Shown here piece after piece: positions 1 through 10,248 of a stretch of 40,589 bases of DNA (position 1 is the first letter of the stretch; the number at the start of each line of letters is the position of its first letter). The stretch covers positions 1 through 40,589 of the forward strand of contig JAESPE010000025.1 in assembly GCA_016756835.1 (NCBI GenBank), read 5' to 3'. Under the pieces are notes generated by a model that was not told the origin of the DNA, searched no databases, and saw only the letters and a program-made list of their open reading frames with translations. Made by a program: the position numbers and the translations under genes. The DNA comes from a gamma proteobacterium endosymbiont of Lamellibrachia anaximandri. GTDB taxonomy: Bacteria; Pseudomonadota; Gammaproteobacteria; Chromatiales; Chromatiaceae.

Positions 1-48
1 CAGTGACCGGGACGGCCGGGGCACAAACAGGCTGTCGAAGGCCGAGTC

Positions 49-77
49 GATTTTGGGGACTGGGATGTCCCAAAATC
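49..77. repeat. Stem-loop within repeat-like sequence at the left edge
   Basis: GATTTTGGGGAC and GTCCCAAAATC form an 11-bp stem with one bulged G around the loop TGGGAT. A second short inverted repeat, AGACTC / GAGTCT, lies at 92-108. Together they occupy the sequence that replaces the body of the sensor kinase gene, as expected of a dispersed non-coding repeat. No second copy is present in this window. Confidence 0.5.
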
Positions 78-79
78 TT

Positions 80-295
80 TCACGAGGTCGAAGACTCACT
101 TGGAGTCTGGGCAAATCCCACGCTGCCGTAGTAGGTCCAGGAGGTGGCGTAGACGCCGAGTGAGAGCACGTAGACCGAGGGATGGTGCAGCAGCCGTTCC
201 GGTAAACGTCCGCTGTCTGCCGCATAGGCGATCAGAAAGAGCAGGATGAGATAGGCGATTCCGACCGAGAACAGGAGTGCCAGGTCATGACTCAT
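80..295 (-). pseudogene. N-terminal fragment of a transporter-like (SSS family) sensor histidine kinase, interrupted
   Basis: The first ~60 residues contain two hydrophobic segments and the stretch LSLGVYATSWTYYGSVGFA, typical of the sodium:solute-symporter sensor domain at the start of CbrA-like hybrid kinases. Those proteins are usually about 900 to 1100 residues long. Here the resemblance ends near position 110, and the frame runs through an unrelated tail to a stop at 80. The start at 295 was chosen because ATG overlaps the stop of the small upstream gene (ATGAGTCATGA), which indicates translational coupling. The sequence beyond the break (1 to ~105) is repeat-like with nested inverted repeats. 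This is either a real disruption by a repeat or an assembly artefact at a contig end; I cannot tell which. Family assignment is fairly sure; function in this genome is doubtful. Confidence 0.6.
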
Positions 296-482
296 GGTGC
301 TGCCTGATATGGATGAGTGCACCGAACAGAATGGCCGCCAGCCAGAGCAGATAGGGCAGGTACCAGGGGCTGCCGGGGTTGGTCCACCAGTAGACGACTG
401 GGGAGGCAAAGAGAAAAAGGATAAACAGGACGAGCAGGATCGTCTTGTCGTATATCGGTCGATTTTCCTGACCCGGCTGCAT
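285..482 (-). CDS. Small two-helix membrane protein upstream of the sensor kinase
   Basis: This 65-residue protein has a short polar N-terminus followed by two hydrophobic segments (about residues 14-32 and 39-58) separated by a Trp/Pro/Gly-rich loop, and ends in a basic, His-rich tail. I do not recognise a named family. Small proteins of this kind do occur just upstream of transporter-like sensor kinases in gammaproteobacteria. Its stop codon overlaps the kinase start (ATGAGTCATGA), so the two were translated as a coupled pair. It is probably an inner-membrane accessory of the kinase; that role is inference from position. A perfect 8-bp inverted repeat sits 16 bp upstream of its start. Confidence 0.6.
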   Translation of the reverse strand: MQPGQENRPIYDKTILLVLFILFLFASPVVYWWTNPGSPWYLPYLLWLAAILFGALIHIRQHHES

Positions 483-497
483 GCAGAGAGCCTAGCA

Positions 498-518
498 GTT
501 GTTACAGAAGGTAACAAC
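498..518. promoter_or_regulatory. Perfect inverted repeat in a divergent intergenic region (candidate operator)
   Basis: GTTGTTAC (498-505) and GTAACAAC (511-518) are perfect 8-bp arms around the spacer AGAAG. The site lies 16 bp upstream of the small membrane protein gene on the minus strand and about 155 bp upstream of mltG on the plus strand. No T-run follows on either strand, so a protein-binding operator is likelier than a terminator. The binding protein is unknown. Confidence 0.45.
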
Positions 519-674
519 GTAGTGTTGACGACACCATGAAACACTGGATGAATGTAGGCCAGTTCAAGCGCACGGAACCGGAGATTCCATGTGGCCTGTC
601 AAATATTGAGAGTCCGATCCGCTACGTTTGATCAGGCCTACATGGCCGCTATGGTTTCGAGTAGAATCCCCGCC

Positions 675-3285
<2,611 letters not shown>

Positions 3286-3302
<17 letters not shown>

Positions 3303-3341
3303 CAATTACTGAATCTGCAATTATATACGTTGATAGAGCAC
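3286..3341. repeat. 56-bp palindromic repeat, copy 1 (overlaps the holB stop)
   Basis: The outer arms GTGCTCTATCAA and TTGATAGAGCAC are perfect complements, and inner AATT blocks extend the pairing. The 3' end of holB, including its stop codon, lies in the left arm. The same outer arms occur at 6003-6056 with a different centre. Two copies 2.7 kb apart indicate a dispersed palindromic unit rather than a chance terminator. Confidence 0.8.
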
Positions 3342-3388
3342 AAACTGCCTGCGATAAGCAGGCCACTGAGACAACGACAGGTTAAGTT

Positions 3389-3736
3389 ATGGCTGGTGGA
3401 TCCAGACAAGGCATCCTCTCTCTGACGATCAAGGACAAAAACGCCCTCTATGCCGCTTACATGCAGTTTGTGAAGAATGGTGGTTTATTCATTCCCACTA
3501 CAAAGAAGTACAGGTTGGGTGATGAGGTTTTTATGTTGCTGACTCTTATGGAAGAGGCGGAGCGCATACCCGTGGCCGGAAAGATCATCTGGGTGACCCC
3601 GGTTGGTGCCGAGGGAAACCGGGCTGCCGGCATCGGCGTCCAGTTCAGCGATCAGGATGGGGGTGCCGCCCGCAACAAGATAGAGACCTACCTTGCCGGT
3701 GCGCTCAAGTCTGATCGTCCCACACACACGCTCTGA
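3389..3736 (+). CDS. pilZ: PilZ-domain protein (type IV pilus assembly PilZ family)
   Basis: This 115-residue cytoplasmic protein is a single PilZ domain, recognisable by GGLFIPTTKKYRLGDEVFMLL, the strand around AGKIIWVTP, and AAGIGVQFS. The classical c-di-GMP residues (RxxxR before the barrel and D/NxSxxG) are missing, as in the original PilZ of Pseudomonas and Xanthomonas, which works in pilus assembly without binding the nucleotide itself. Its place between holB and tatD matches other gammaproteobacteria. No pilus structural gene is in the window, so the pilus role is inferred from family and synteny. Confidence 0.9.
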   Translation: MAGGSRQGILSLTIKDKNALYAAYMQFVKNGGLFIPTTKKYRLGDEVFMLLTLMEEAERIPVAGKIIWVTPVGAEGNRAAGIGVQFSDQDGGAARNKIETYLAGALKSDRPTHTL

Positions 3737-3745
3737 TCTCTTTGC

Positions 3746-3811
3746 GTAGGAGCGGCGCCCCCGCCGCGATTAACCCACCTACAGAGTAACCGCGGCGAGG
3801 CGCCGCTCCCA
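3746..3811. repeat. REP-like GC-rich inverted repeat after pilZ
   Basis: The left arm (3746-3768, starting GTAGGAGCGGCGCC) pairs with the right arm (3791-3811, ending GGCGCCGCTCCCAC) with about one mismatch and one bulge, leaving a 22-nt loop. The GTAGGAGCGG...CCGCTCC pattern is typical of dispersed extragenic palindromes in gammaproteobacteria. There is no T-run, so it is better called a REP-like repeat than an intrinsic terminator, though it could stabilise the upstream mRNA end. Confidence 0.75.
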
Positions 3812-3865
3812 CATCTATACTCTGCCAGCTTGTGGTGGGGTGGTTTATTTTAAGGACAATAACGC

Positions 3866-4645
3866 ATGCTGGTGGATTCCCACTGTCATCTGGATCGCGT
3901 CGATCTGGAGGCCTACGACAACGACTTCAAACGACTGGTGCAGACAACCCTGGATAGTGGGGTTGAGCATATGCTCTGCGTCTCCATCGATCTGGAATCC
4001 TGGCCGGATATGGTCTCGCTGGTCGAGCCCTATGCTGAAATATCCCTCTCGGTCGGAGTGCATCCGAATGACAAGGACCGACATGAGCCCGCGGTGGATG
4101 AGTTGGTGAAACTGGCTCAAACTTCCCGGGTAGTGGCCATCGGGGAGACAGGGCTGGACTACTTTCGAAGCGAAGGGGATCTGACGTGGCAGCAGACCCG
4201 TTTTCGTAACCATATCCAGGCTTCCAAGGCGTGCGGCAAGCCGCTCATCATCCATACCCGTGCGGCAAAGGCGGATACCATTCGGATCATGCAGGAGGAG
4301 GGTGCCGATCAGGCGGGCGGTGTGATGCACTGTTTTACAGAAGATATGGAGATGGCCGAACAGGCCCTGGAAATGGATTTTTATATCTCCTTTTCCGGCA
4401 TTATCACCTTCAGGAATGCAGCGGATCTTCGGGATGTCGCCTCGAAGGTGCCACTGGATCGTCTGTTGGTCGAGACCGATTCACCCTACCTCGCACCTGT
4501 GCCTCACCGGGGCAAGTCGAACCAGCCGCTCTATGTTGCCAAGGTCGCGGAATGCATCGCGGAACTGCGGGGGATTTCGGTGGACTCACTGGCAAGACAG
4601 ACGACGGAAAATTTCTACCGATGTTTTCCTCAAGCTGTCAGGTAA
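3866..4645 (+). CDS. tatD: TatD-family metal-dependent hydrolase/DNase
   Basis: TatD-family proteins are metal-dependent phosphodiesterases with 3'-5' exonuclease activity, cytoplasmic, and linked to DNA repair. The 259-residue length is standard. Metal-site motifs appear in order: DSHCHLD near the N-terminus, the Glu in GETGLDYF, His in LIIHTR and MHCFTE, and Asp in ETDSPYLAP. AAGGA lies 9 nt before the ATG. It closes the mltG-to-tatD cluster and converges on phoR, with only 6 bp between the two stop codons and no terminator visible between them. In closer terms it resembles the YcfH branch that sits beside holB and pilZ in relatives. Confidence 0.92.
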   Translation: MLVDSHCHLDRVDLEAYDNDFKRLVQTTLDSGVEHMLCVSIDLESWPDMVSLVEPYAEISLSVGVHPNDKDRHEPAVDELVKLAQTSRVVAIGETGLDYFRSEGDLTWQQTRFRNHIQASKACGKPLIIHTRAAKADTIRIMQEEGADQAGGVMHCFTEDMEMAEQALEMDFYISFSGIITFRNAADLRDVASKVPLDRLLVETDSPYLAPVPHRGKSNQPLYVAKVAECIAELRGISVDSLARQTTENFYRCFPQAVR

Positions 4646-4651
4646 CGGGTG

Positions 4652-5983
4652 TTATTTCTTTTGTTTTACCGGATTGAGCTGACTTGCATCCAGGGTCATG
4701 TCATCAGGAAAACAGCAGCTGAAACAGCTGCCGAAACCCTCTTTACTGGTGATGCTAAGGTTGCCTTCGTGTCGATTAATACTATGTTTCACGATGGCCA
4801 ACCCGAGACCGGTTCCCCCTGACTGACGGGAACGCGCTTTGTCCACCCGGTAGAAACGTTCCGTCAGGCGTGGAATGTGACGTTGTGGAATGCCGGGGCC
4901 TGTATCTGTAACGGTAAAGCAGGCATTATTATCGGCATCCCGTTTCCAGCTGATGGTGATTTTTGTTTTTGGTGGTGTATGCACGATGGCATTGAATACG
5001 AGGTTTGATAAGGCGCTCTGCAGTTCGTTTTCGGTGCCAACGAGCCAGAGATTCTCATCCACTTCGGACTCCAGTTGATAACCTCCCTTCTGATTCGCAA
5101 GCGCTTTGGCCTGTTCAACAATCGTGGTTAACAGCTCCGGGACCGGAACAGGAGACGGATGAGTAATTCTGTTTTCCATTTCGAGTCTGGAGAGTGTCAG
5201 CAGGTCGTTGATGATGATGTTCATCCGCGCTGCCTGTTGGTTCATCAACTCGAAAGGGCGTTCCTGAAACGGCAGTAGTTCATGGTCACTGAGGTTTTCA
5301 AGAAAGCCGGTGATTACCGTCAAGGGTGTGCGCAACTCATGGGAGACATTGGAAACGAAATCCCGCCGTATCAGATTGAGATGAAACACCTTGGTGATAT
5401 CCCGGGCCACGATCAGCCGCTGGCGTTTTTTTCCTCCGAAAGGTGTGAAGCGCATCGAGAGCACAACCGTCTTGTTGGTGGGGGAGGGAAACTCCAGCGG
5501 CTGACTGTAATCCGCGTTTGCGAGGTATTCGTCCAGGTCGGGGTAGTGGACGAGTTCTGTCAGTGCCGCCCCTACATCTCTTGGCCAGCTGATCCCCAGG
5601 AGATGGCGTGCGGCGGGATTGGCCCATTCAACCTCTTCAGCAGCATTGAGCAGAACCAGTGCATCCGGTATGACGGATGAGACCTCTCGAAAGCGTGATG
5701 TGAAGCGATGGAGCGTGCGTTTGCGTTTCCGGCTGCGGTTATGCAGCCGCTCCAATTCGTTGTAGATCGGCTCCCAAAATCCTATCGGTGTAAGAGAAGG
5801 TGTACGCTTTCGGGTGACGACATAGTGGAACAGAAACAGCAGTTGATAGAGGTTTCTCAGCAGGTAGAGGGTGGCTCCAACGACTAGGGCAGGTGTCAGG
5901 GCGTTGAAAATGTAGCCGATGACTCCGCTGAAAAACAGTAATAACCCCAGCAGGCGGATTTCGTAGAGTATTGGCTGAATCAA
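4652..5983 (-). CDS. phoR: Phosphate regulon sensor histidine kinase PhoR
   Basis: PhoR senses phosphate status through the Pst-PhoU complex and phosphorylates PhoB when phosphate is scarce. The 443-residue protein has two N-terminal hydrophobic segments (about residues 8-50), a linker, a PAS domain (about 100-200), HisKA with the phospho-acceptor in VSHELRTPLTV, and a HATPase_c domain with DTGPGIP and GGTGLGLAIV. The only usable start is TTG at 5983: an in-frame TAG lies nine codons upstream inside the palindrome at 6003-6056, and no Met occurs until well inside the PAS region. No Shine-Dalgarno sequence is seen. Translation may therefore be weak or coupled. It is the last gene of the pst-pho operon. 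Confidence 0.93.
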   Translation of the reverse strand: MIQPILYEIRLLGLLLFFSGVIGYIFNALTPALVVGATLYLLRNLYQLLFLFHYVVTRKRTPSLTPIGFWEPIYNELERLHNRSRKRKRTLHRFTSRFREVSSVIPDALVLLNAAEEVEWANPAARHLLGISWPRDVGAALTELVHYPDLDEYLANADYSQPLEFPSPTNKTVVLSMRFTPFGGKKRQRLIVARDITKVFHLNLIRRDFVSNVSHELRTPLTVITGFLENLSDHELLPFQERPFELMNQQAARMNIIINDLLTLSRLEMENRITHPSPVPVPELLTTIVEQAKALANQKGGYQLESEVDENLWLVGTENELQSALSNLVFNAIVHTPPKTKITISWKRDADNNACFTVTDTGPGIPQRHIPRLTERFYRVDKARSRQSGGTGLGLAIVKHSINRHEGNLSITSKEGFGSCFSCCFPDDMTLDASQLNPVKQKK

Positions 5984-6002
5984 GTGCTTACCGGGGGAGG
6001 TA

Positions 6003-6056
6003 GTGCTCTATCAATGTGATAATTACGGGTTCGCAATTATCATGTTGATAGAGCAC
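6003..6056. repeat. 54-bp palindromic repeat, copy 2 (between phoB and phoR)
   Basis: The arms GTGCTCTATCAATGTGATAA and its near-complement pair over about 20 of 22 positions around the 10-nt centre ACGGGTTCGC. The outer 12 bases of each arm are identical to the copy at 3286-3341. It fills most of the 78-bp gap between phoB and phoR and supplies the in-frame stop upstream of phoR. In the phoBR transcript it would form a strong hairpin that could reduce or process phoR mRNA. Confidence 0.82.
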
Positions 6057-6061
6057 GAGAG

Positions 6062-6751
6062 TCAATCGGGCATCGAGGAGAATCGATAACCCACACTCCG
6101 CACGGTCTGCAGCATGGCGTCATGGCCTGAAGGGGAAAGCGCCTTTCTGAGGCGGCGGATATGGACGTCCACAGTTCGTTCCTCCACGTAGGTATGGTCG
6201 TCCCAGACATGATCAAGAATCCTTGAGCGGCTATAGGCTCGATCCTGATGAGACATGAAGAACAGCAGCAGTTTATACTCTGCGGGAGAGAGTTCCAGGG
6301 GCTTGTTTTGCACGGTGACCTGGTGTTTGGCCGGGTCGATACGCAATCCATTGCTCTCCAGCGGCTTTTCATCACCACCTTTGTTGAAACGGCGCAGTAC
6401 CGCCTTAATCCTTGCGATCAGTTCACGGGGGGAGAAAGGCTTGGTGACATAGTCGTCCGCCCCGGCTTCGAGTCCATCCACCTTGTCCGATTCATCGGCG
6501 CGGGCGGTAAGAATGATGAGGGGGATGTCACGGGTTTCCGGTTTCTGTTTCAGTTCCCGTGTCAGTTCAAGACCGGAACGTCCGGGCAGCATCCAGTCCA
6601 TCAATATCAGATCCGGCAGTGAATGGGTGAGCGACTGCCTGGCCTCCTGGGCATGTCCGGCCTCATCCACCTCGTAATTCGCCACTTCCAGTCCGAAGCG
6701 AATCATCTCCCGAATTTCCGCTTCGTCCTCTACGATCAATATTCTGGGCAT
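6062..6751 (-). CDS. phoB: Phosphate regulon response regulator PhoB
   Basis: PhoB is an OmpR-family transcription factor that, when phosphorylated by PhoR, binds Pho boxes and activates phosphate-starvation genes. The 229-residue protein has a receiver domain with acidic pocket VEDEAE, phospho-acceptor Asp in LILMDWMLPG, and Lys in VTKPFSPREL. A winged-helix domain ends with TVDVHIRRLRKAL and VRSVGYRF. Its start lies 14 bp after the pstB1 stop, so it is co-transcribed with the transporter. A Pho box upstream of pstS implies autoregulation of the whole operon. Confidence 0.96.
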   Translation of the reverse strand: MPRILIVEDEAEIREMIRFGLEVANYEVDEAGHAQEARQSLTHSLPDLILMDWMLPGRSGLELTRELKQKPETRDIPLIILTARADESDKVDGLEAGADDYVTKPFSPRELIARIKAVLRRFNKGGDEKPLESNGLRIDPAKHQVTVQNKPLELSPAEYKLLLFFMSHQDRAYSRSRILDHVWDDHTYVEERTVDVHIRRLRKALSPSGHDAMLQTVRSVGYRFSSMPD

Positions 6752-6765
6752 AGCTTTTTGTCGTA

Positions 6766-7569
6766 TCAGCCGTAGCGGCCTTCAATATAGTCTGCAGTTT
6801 CTTTGTGACTTGGCGTGACGAACAAATCTTCAGTTGCCGTATGTTCGACCACTTTCCCCATCAACATAAAGATGCACTCTTCACTCGCACGCCGTGCCTG
6901 GGCCATGTTGTGAGTGACCATGAGGATAGTGTATTCGCCGCGCAGTTCCCAGATCAACTCCTCCACAGCCGCAGTGCCTTTTGGGTCGAGCGCGGAACAG
7001 GGCTCATCCATCAGCAAGACGTTGGGCTTTACCGGGAGCAGACGGGCAATGCAGAGTTTTTGCTGCTCCTCAAGGGAAAGCTCCGTGGCCTTGATATCCA
7101 GACGATCCTTTACCTTGTCCCAGAGCAGGACCTGCTTCAGAGCGCCTTCGATGATTTCATCATGATCGGCATTGGAAGACTTCTGGCCCTTGTTATGGAT
7201 CTTGTGTCCGAACAGGATGTTATCCCGAATCGAGATCGGCAGCGGGTTCGGACGCTGGAAGACCATGCCGATCTGCTTGCGCACCTGGATCAGTTCGACC
7301 CCCGGGTCATAGATATTTTGATCCATCACCTCTATTGTGCCCTCGGTGCGGACATATCCCAAGCGCTCGTTGATCCGGTTGACGCTGCGCAGAAAGGTGG
7401 ATTTTCCGCAACCTGAAGGGCCGATCATGGAAGTGATCATGCCCTTGCGGATATTGAGATTGACGTCGAACAGCGCTTGAAAGGTGCCATACCAGAGATT
7501 GAGATTATTGGTATGGATGGCGTATTCGGCGGATGAGTCGTTTATTACTTCGGCGGTGGCGGTGTTCAT
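6766..7569 (-). CDS. pstB: Phosphate ABC transporter ATPase PstB, degenerate signature motif (PstB1)
   Basis: PstB energises phosphate import through PstC and PstA. This 267-residue copy keeps Walker A (GPSGCGKST, 50-58), the Q-loop Gln (Q105 in VFQRPNP), Walker B (VLLMDE, 184-189), the D-loop SALD and the switch His (H220 in VTHNMAQA). The ABC signature, normally LSGGQQQRL, reads LSLEEQQKL (164-172): both Gly are lost. Signature motifs act in trans on the partner's ATP, so a homodimer should be impaired. The next gene upstream encodes a second PstB with an intact signature but a damaged nucleotide-binding site, so the pair probably forms a heterodimer. It is separated from that gene by 57 bp and precedes phoB. 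Confidence 0.92.
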   Translation of the reverse strand: MNTATAEVINDSSAEYAIHTNNLNLWYGTFQALFDVNLNIRKGMITSMIGPSGCGKSTFLRSVNRINERLGYVRTEGTIEVMDQNIYDPGVELIQVRKQIGMVFQRPNPLPISIRDNILFGHKIHNKGQKSSNADHDEIIEGALKQVLLWDKVKDRLDIKATELSLEEQQKLCIARLLPVKPNVLLMDEPCSALDPKGTAAVEELIWELRGEYTILMVTHNMAQARRASEECIFMLMGKVVEHTATEDLFVTPSHKETADYIEGRYG

Positions 7570-7626
7570 AGCTTGTTCTCGAAACTGATCTGGAGTGAGG
7601 GGTCCAATAAAGTCATGTCTGGATAT

Positions 7627-8445
7627 CTACCCAAACTTGCCTTCAATGTAATCCTGGGTCCTCTGGTCCTTCACCTCTCCGGTGAACAGGTCCTCGGTAT
7701 CGCCGATCTCCACGCACTGGCCTTCCAGGAAAAAGGCGGTGCGGTCGGCCAGGCGCCGGGCCTGCTGTACCAGGTTGGTCACCAGGATGATGGTCATCTC
7801 TGACTTCAGCTCTTTCAACACATCCTCGATGCGCATGGTGGTGACCGGGTCCACGGCGATGGAGAACTCGTCCAGCATCAGCACTTCCGGTTCCTGGGAG
7901 AGGGCGCGGGAGATGGTCAGCCGCTGCTGCTGGCCACCGGAGAGCAGGCTGCCGAGGGAGCCCAGGCGGTCCTTGACCTCGTCCCAGAGAGCGGCACGGG
8001 TCAGGCAGCGTTCTACGATCACATCCAGCTCTGCCTTGTTATTGATACCGCGCAGGCGGGGTGAGAGCGCCACGTTCTCGTAGATGGTGAGGGGTAGTCC
8101 CACGGGTAGCGGAAAGACCACACCGATACGGCTGCGCAAAGCATAGACATTTTTCAGTTTGCTGGTATCCAGTCCGTTGAACAGGACATCACCCTTGACT
8201 CCCATATTCGAGTCGAAGGTGTTCATGCGGTTCAGGACCTTCAGAAACGAGGTCTTGCCTGCATTGGCTGGGCCGATGATGCCGAAGATCTCATGTTCCC
8301 GCACTTCCAGCGAGACATTGCTCAGTGCCGGCGTGCCGCCGTAGCTGATGGTGAGATCCCGGACTTCCATCTTGACCGGGGTCTTGGCCGGGTTTTCCAC
8401 TGTCGAGGCGGATTCGCTCAGGGTTTGCTGGGTTGCGCTTACCAT
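7627..8445 (-). CDS. Second PstB-like ATPase with degenerate Walker A, Q-loop and H-loop (PstB2)
   Basis: This 272-residue protein is clearly PstB-like along its length and ends DYIEGKFG, close to DYIEGRYG in PstB1. It has a normal signature (LSGGQQQRL, from residue 168) and the Walker B LMLDE (189-193). Walker A reads GPANAGKTS (58-66), with the second conserved Gly changed to Asn. The Q-loop Gln is Pro (P112 in VVFPLP). The D-loop is SIAVD, and the switch His is Asn (N224 in LVTNLVQQA). It should not form a competent ATP site of its own, but it can lend its signature to PstB1. Its start overlaps the pstA stop (ATGGTAA). A dead paralogue seems unlikely because the losses complement those in PstB1. 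Confidence 0.9.
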   Translation of the reverse strand: MVSATQQTLSESASTVENPAKTPVKMEVRDLTISYGGTPALSNVSLEVREHEIFGIIGPANAGKTSFLKVLNRMNTFDSNMGVKGDVLFNGLDTSKLKNVYALRSRIGVVFPLPVGLPLTIYENVALSPRLRGINNKAELDVIVERCLTRAALWDEVKDRLGSLGSLLSGGQQQRLTISRALSQEPEVLMLDEFSIAVDPVTTMRIEDVLKELKSEMTIILVTNLVQQARRLADRTAFFLEGQCVEIGDTEDLFTGEVKDQRTQDYIEGKFG

Positions 8446-9308
8446 TTCTTTTTGCCTCTCAGATGCATGCGGAAGGCGATGGATATGCTGTTCATGAGCA
8501 GCACCATGGCGATGAGCACCAGGGCCACGCCGTAGGGTAGTTCATCAGGGACGCCGGGAACCTGGGTGGCGACCACGAACAGGTGCAGGGACATTGCCAT
8601 GGTCTGATCGAAGACGCTCTGGGGCAGGAACGGCATGAAGAACACGGCCCCGGTGAACATGATCGGCGCCGTCTCACCTGCGGTTCGCGAGACCTCAAGG
8701 ATGATGCCGGTCAGGACACCGCTTATGGCGTTGGGTAGTACCACCCGGCGGATGGTCTGCCAGCGGGTGGCGCCCATGTTCCAGCAGGCCTCCCGGAAGG
8801 CGTGGGGAACCGCCCGCAGGGACTCACGGGTGGAGACAATTACCACCGGCAGGGTCATCACAGCCAGGGTCAGACTGGCGGCCAGGATGCTGGTGCCAAA
8901 ACCGAAGAAGATCACGAAGGCCCCCACCCCGAACAGGGCGTGCACGATCGAGGGTACGCCTGCCAGATTGATGATGGCGAGCTGAATGATGCGGGTAAAG
9001 CCGTTATCCGGCGCATATTCATTCAGGTAGATAGCCGCTGCAACCCCCAGGGGTACGGAGGCAATCAGTGCGACGGCGACGATCCAGACGGTGCCCAGCA
9101 GGGCCGGAAAGATACCGCCCTCTGTCATGCCGTTGGTGGGATCCGTGAACAGAAAGTCGATGGATATAACGCTGCCTCCCTTGACGACAAGGGTGCCCAG
9201 GATCACGGCCACCGGAACTATCAGGATGATGGTCATCAGCATGAACAGGGTTTTATAGAGGCCCTGGACCTTTTTGTTTCTTTTGTTGAGTTCAGATTCT
9301 GCAAACAT
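8439..9308 (-). CDS. pstA: Phosphate ABC transporter permease PstA
   Basis: PstA is one of the two inner-membrane permeases of the high-affinity phosphate importer. The 289-residue protein has about six hydrophobic segments and the EAA loop (EACWNMGATRWQTIRRVVLPNAISG) that docks on the ATPase, plus the family-typical SRTAGETAPI. It begins six bp after the pstC stop and overlaps pstB2 by 7 nt. There are two permeases and two different ATPases in the operon, so each ATPase could pair with a particular permease; that pairing is inference. Confidence 0.95.
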   Translation of the reverse strand: MFAESELNKRNKKVQGLYKTLFMLMTIILIVPVAVILGTLVVKGGSVISIDFLFTDPTNGMTEGGIFPALLGTVWIVAVALIASVPLGVAAAIYLNEYAPDNGFTRIIQLAIINLAGVPSIVHALFGVGAFVIFFGFGTSILAASLTLAVMTLPVVIVSTRESLRAVPHAFREACWNMGATRWQTIRRVVLPNAISGVLTGIILEVSRTAGETAPIMFTGAVFFMPFLPQSVFDQTMAMSLHLFVVATQVPGVPDELPYGVALVLIAMVLLMNSISIAFRMHLRGKKKW

Positions 9309-9314
9309 CTTGAT

Positions 9315-10247
9315 TTACCCTTTGCGCACGCCGCGGACAACCAAGTCTGCGGTCAGGTTGATCAGGAAGGTGACGACGAACAGGAAGATACCAATGGTGA
9401 ACAGCACCTGGTAGTGGGGCGATCCCACGGCAGTCTCTCCCAGTTCGGCGGCGATGGTAGCGGTCAGGGCGCGCACCGAGTCGAACAGGCTGCCCGGGAT
9501 GTTCACCGCGTGGCCAGTGGCCATGAGCACCGCCATGGTTTCGCCGAAGCCCCGGCCGACGCCGAGCAGCACCGCGCCCAGCAGGCCGTTCTTGGCTGCA
9601 GGCAGGACAGTCTTGAAGATCACCTGCCAACGTGTGGCCCCCAAGGCCTCCGCCGCTTCCCGGTAGCGGTCGGGTACTGCCTTGAGTGCATCCTCTGCGA
9701 TGGAGGTCATGATCGGCGCCGCCATCAGCCCCAGGATGATCCCGGCGTTAAGTACGTTGAGCCCCACCGGGACATCGAACAGATCGATGATCAAAGGGTT
9801 CATGATAGAGAGTCCGATGAAACCCCAGACCACTGAGGGAATGGCCGCCAGCAGCTCGACCAGGACTTTGAGGTATTCTCGGGTCTTGCCGGTGGCGAAT
9901 TCACCGATATAGATAGCCGCTCCGAGTGAAAATGGGATGGCTATCAGCATCGCCAGTCCGGTGACCGAGGCCGTACCTGCGGCCAGTGCCAGGATACCGT
10001 ACTCCGGGTCATCCTCATCACTGGGTTCCCAGAATTCTGAGAAGAAAAACTCGCTGAAGGTGAAATCCTCCAGCAGAAAACCGAAACCTTCCATGGTGAC
10101 GAAGGTAAAGATACCCAGAACGAAGATGATGGCGGAGATGCCCGCGATAAAGACCACTACCTGAACCAGTTTGTCCAGATACCAATCGAGATTGCGGCGG
10201 TCGAACTCCGCTGCTGTTGTTTGTGATGCAAGGTTGACTGCGGACAT
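9315..10247 (-). CDS. pstC: Phosphate ABC transporter permease PstC
   Basis: PstC is the second permease of the Pst importer. The 310-residue protein has about six membrane segments, the EAA loop EAAEALGATRWQVIFKTVLP, and the family motif GRGFGETMAVLMATG. An acidic, aromatic-rich periplasmic stretch (about residues 60-80, FTFSEFFFSEFW and following acidic residues) lies between the first and second membrane segments. The ATG lies one base beyond the phoU stop, with GGAG about 13 nt upstream, so translation is probably coupled to phoU. Confidence 0.95.
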   Translation of the reverse strand: MSAVNLASQTTAAEFDRRNLDWYLDKLVQVVVFIAGISAIIFVLGIFTFVTMEGFGFLLEDFTFSEFFFSEFWEPSDEDDPEYGILALAAGTASVTGLAMLIAIPFSLGAAIYIGEFATGKTREYLKVLVELLAAIPSVVWGFIGLSIMNPLIIDLFDVPVGLNVLNAGIILGLMAAPIMTSIAEDALKAVPDRYREAAEALGATRWQVIFKTVLPAAKNGLLGAVLLGVGRGFGETMAVLMATGHAVNIPGSLFDSVRALTATIAAELGETAVGSPHYQVLFTIGIFLFVVTFLINLTADLVVRGVRKG

Positions 10248-10248
10248 A

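Noticed and set aside
3746-3811. Calling the GC-rich palindrome after pilZ an intrinsic terminator
   Set aside because: The stem is strong but no T-run follows on either strand, and the sequence has the look of a dispersed REP-type repeat.
7627-8445. Treating PstB2 as a decaying pseudogene
   Set aside because: The frame is intact, it overlaps pstA, its signature motif is perfect, and its losses complement those of PstB1.
8802-9836. Open 344-residue frame on the plus strand opposite pstA and pstC
   Set aside because: It is the antisense shadow of two well-supported permease genes; its product is low-complexity and His/Gln/Gly-rich with no family features.
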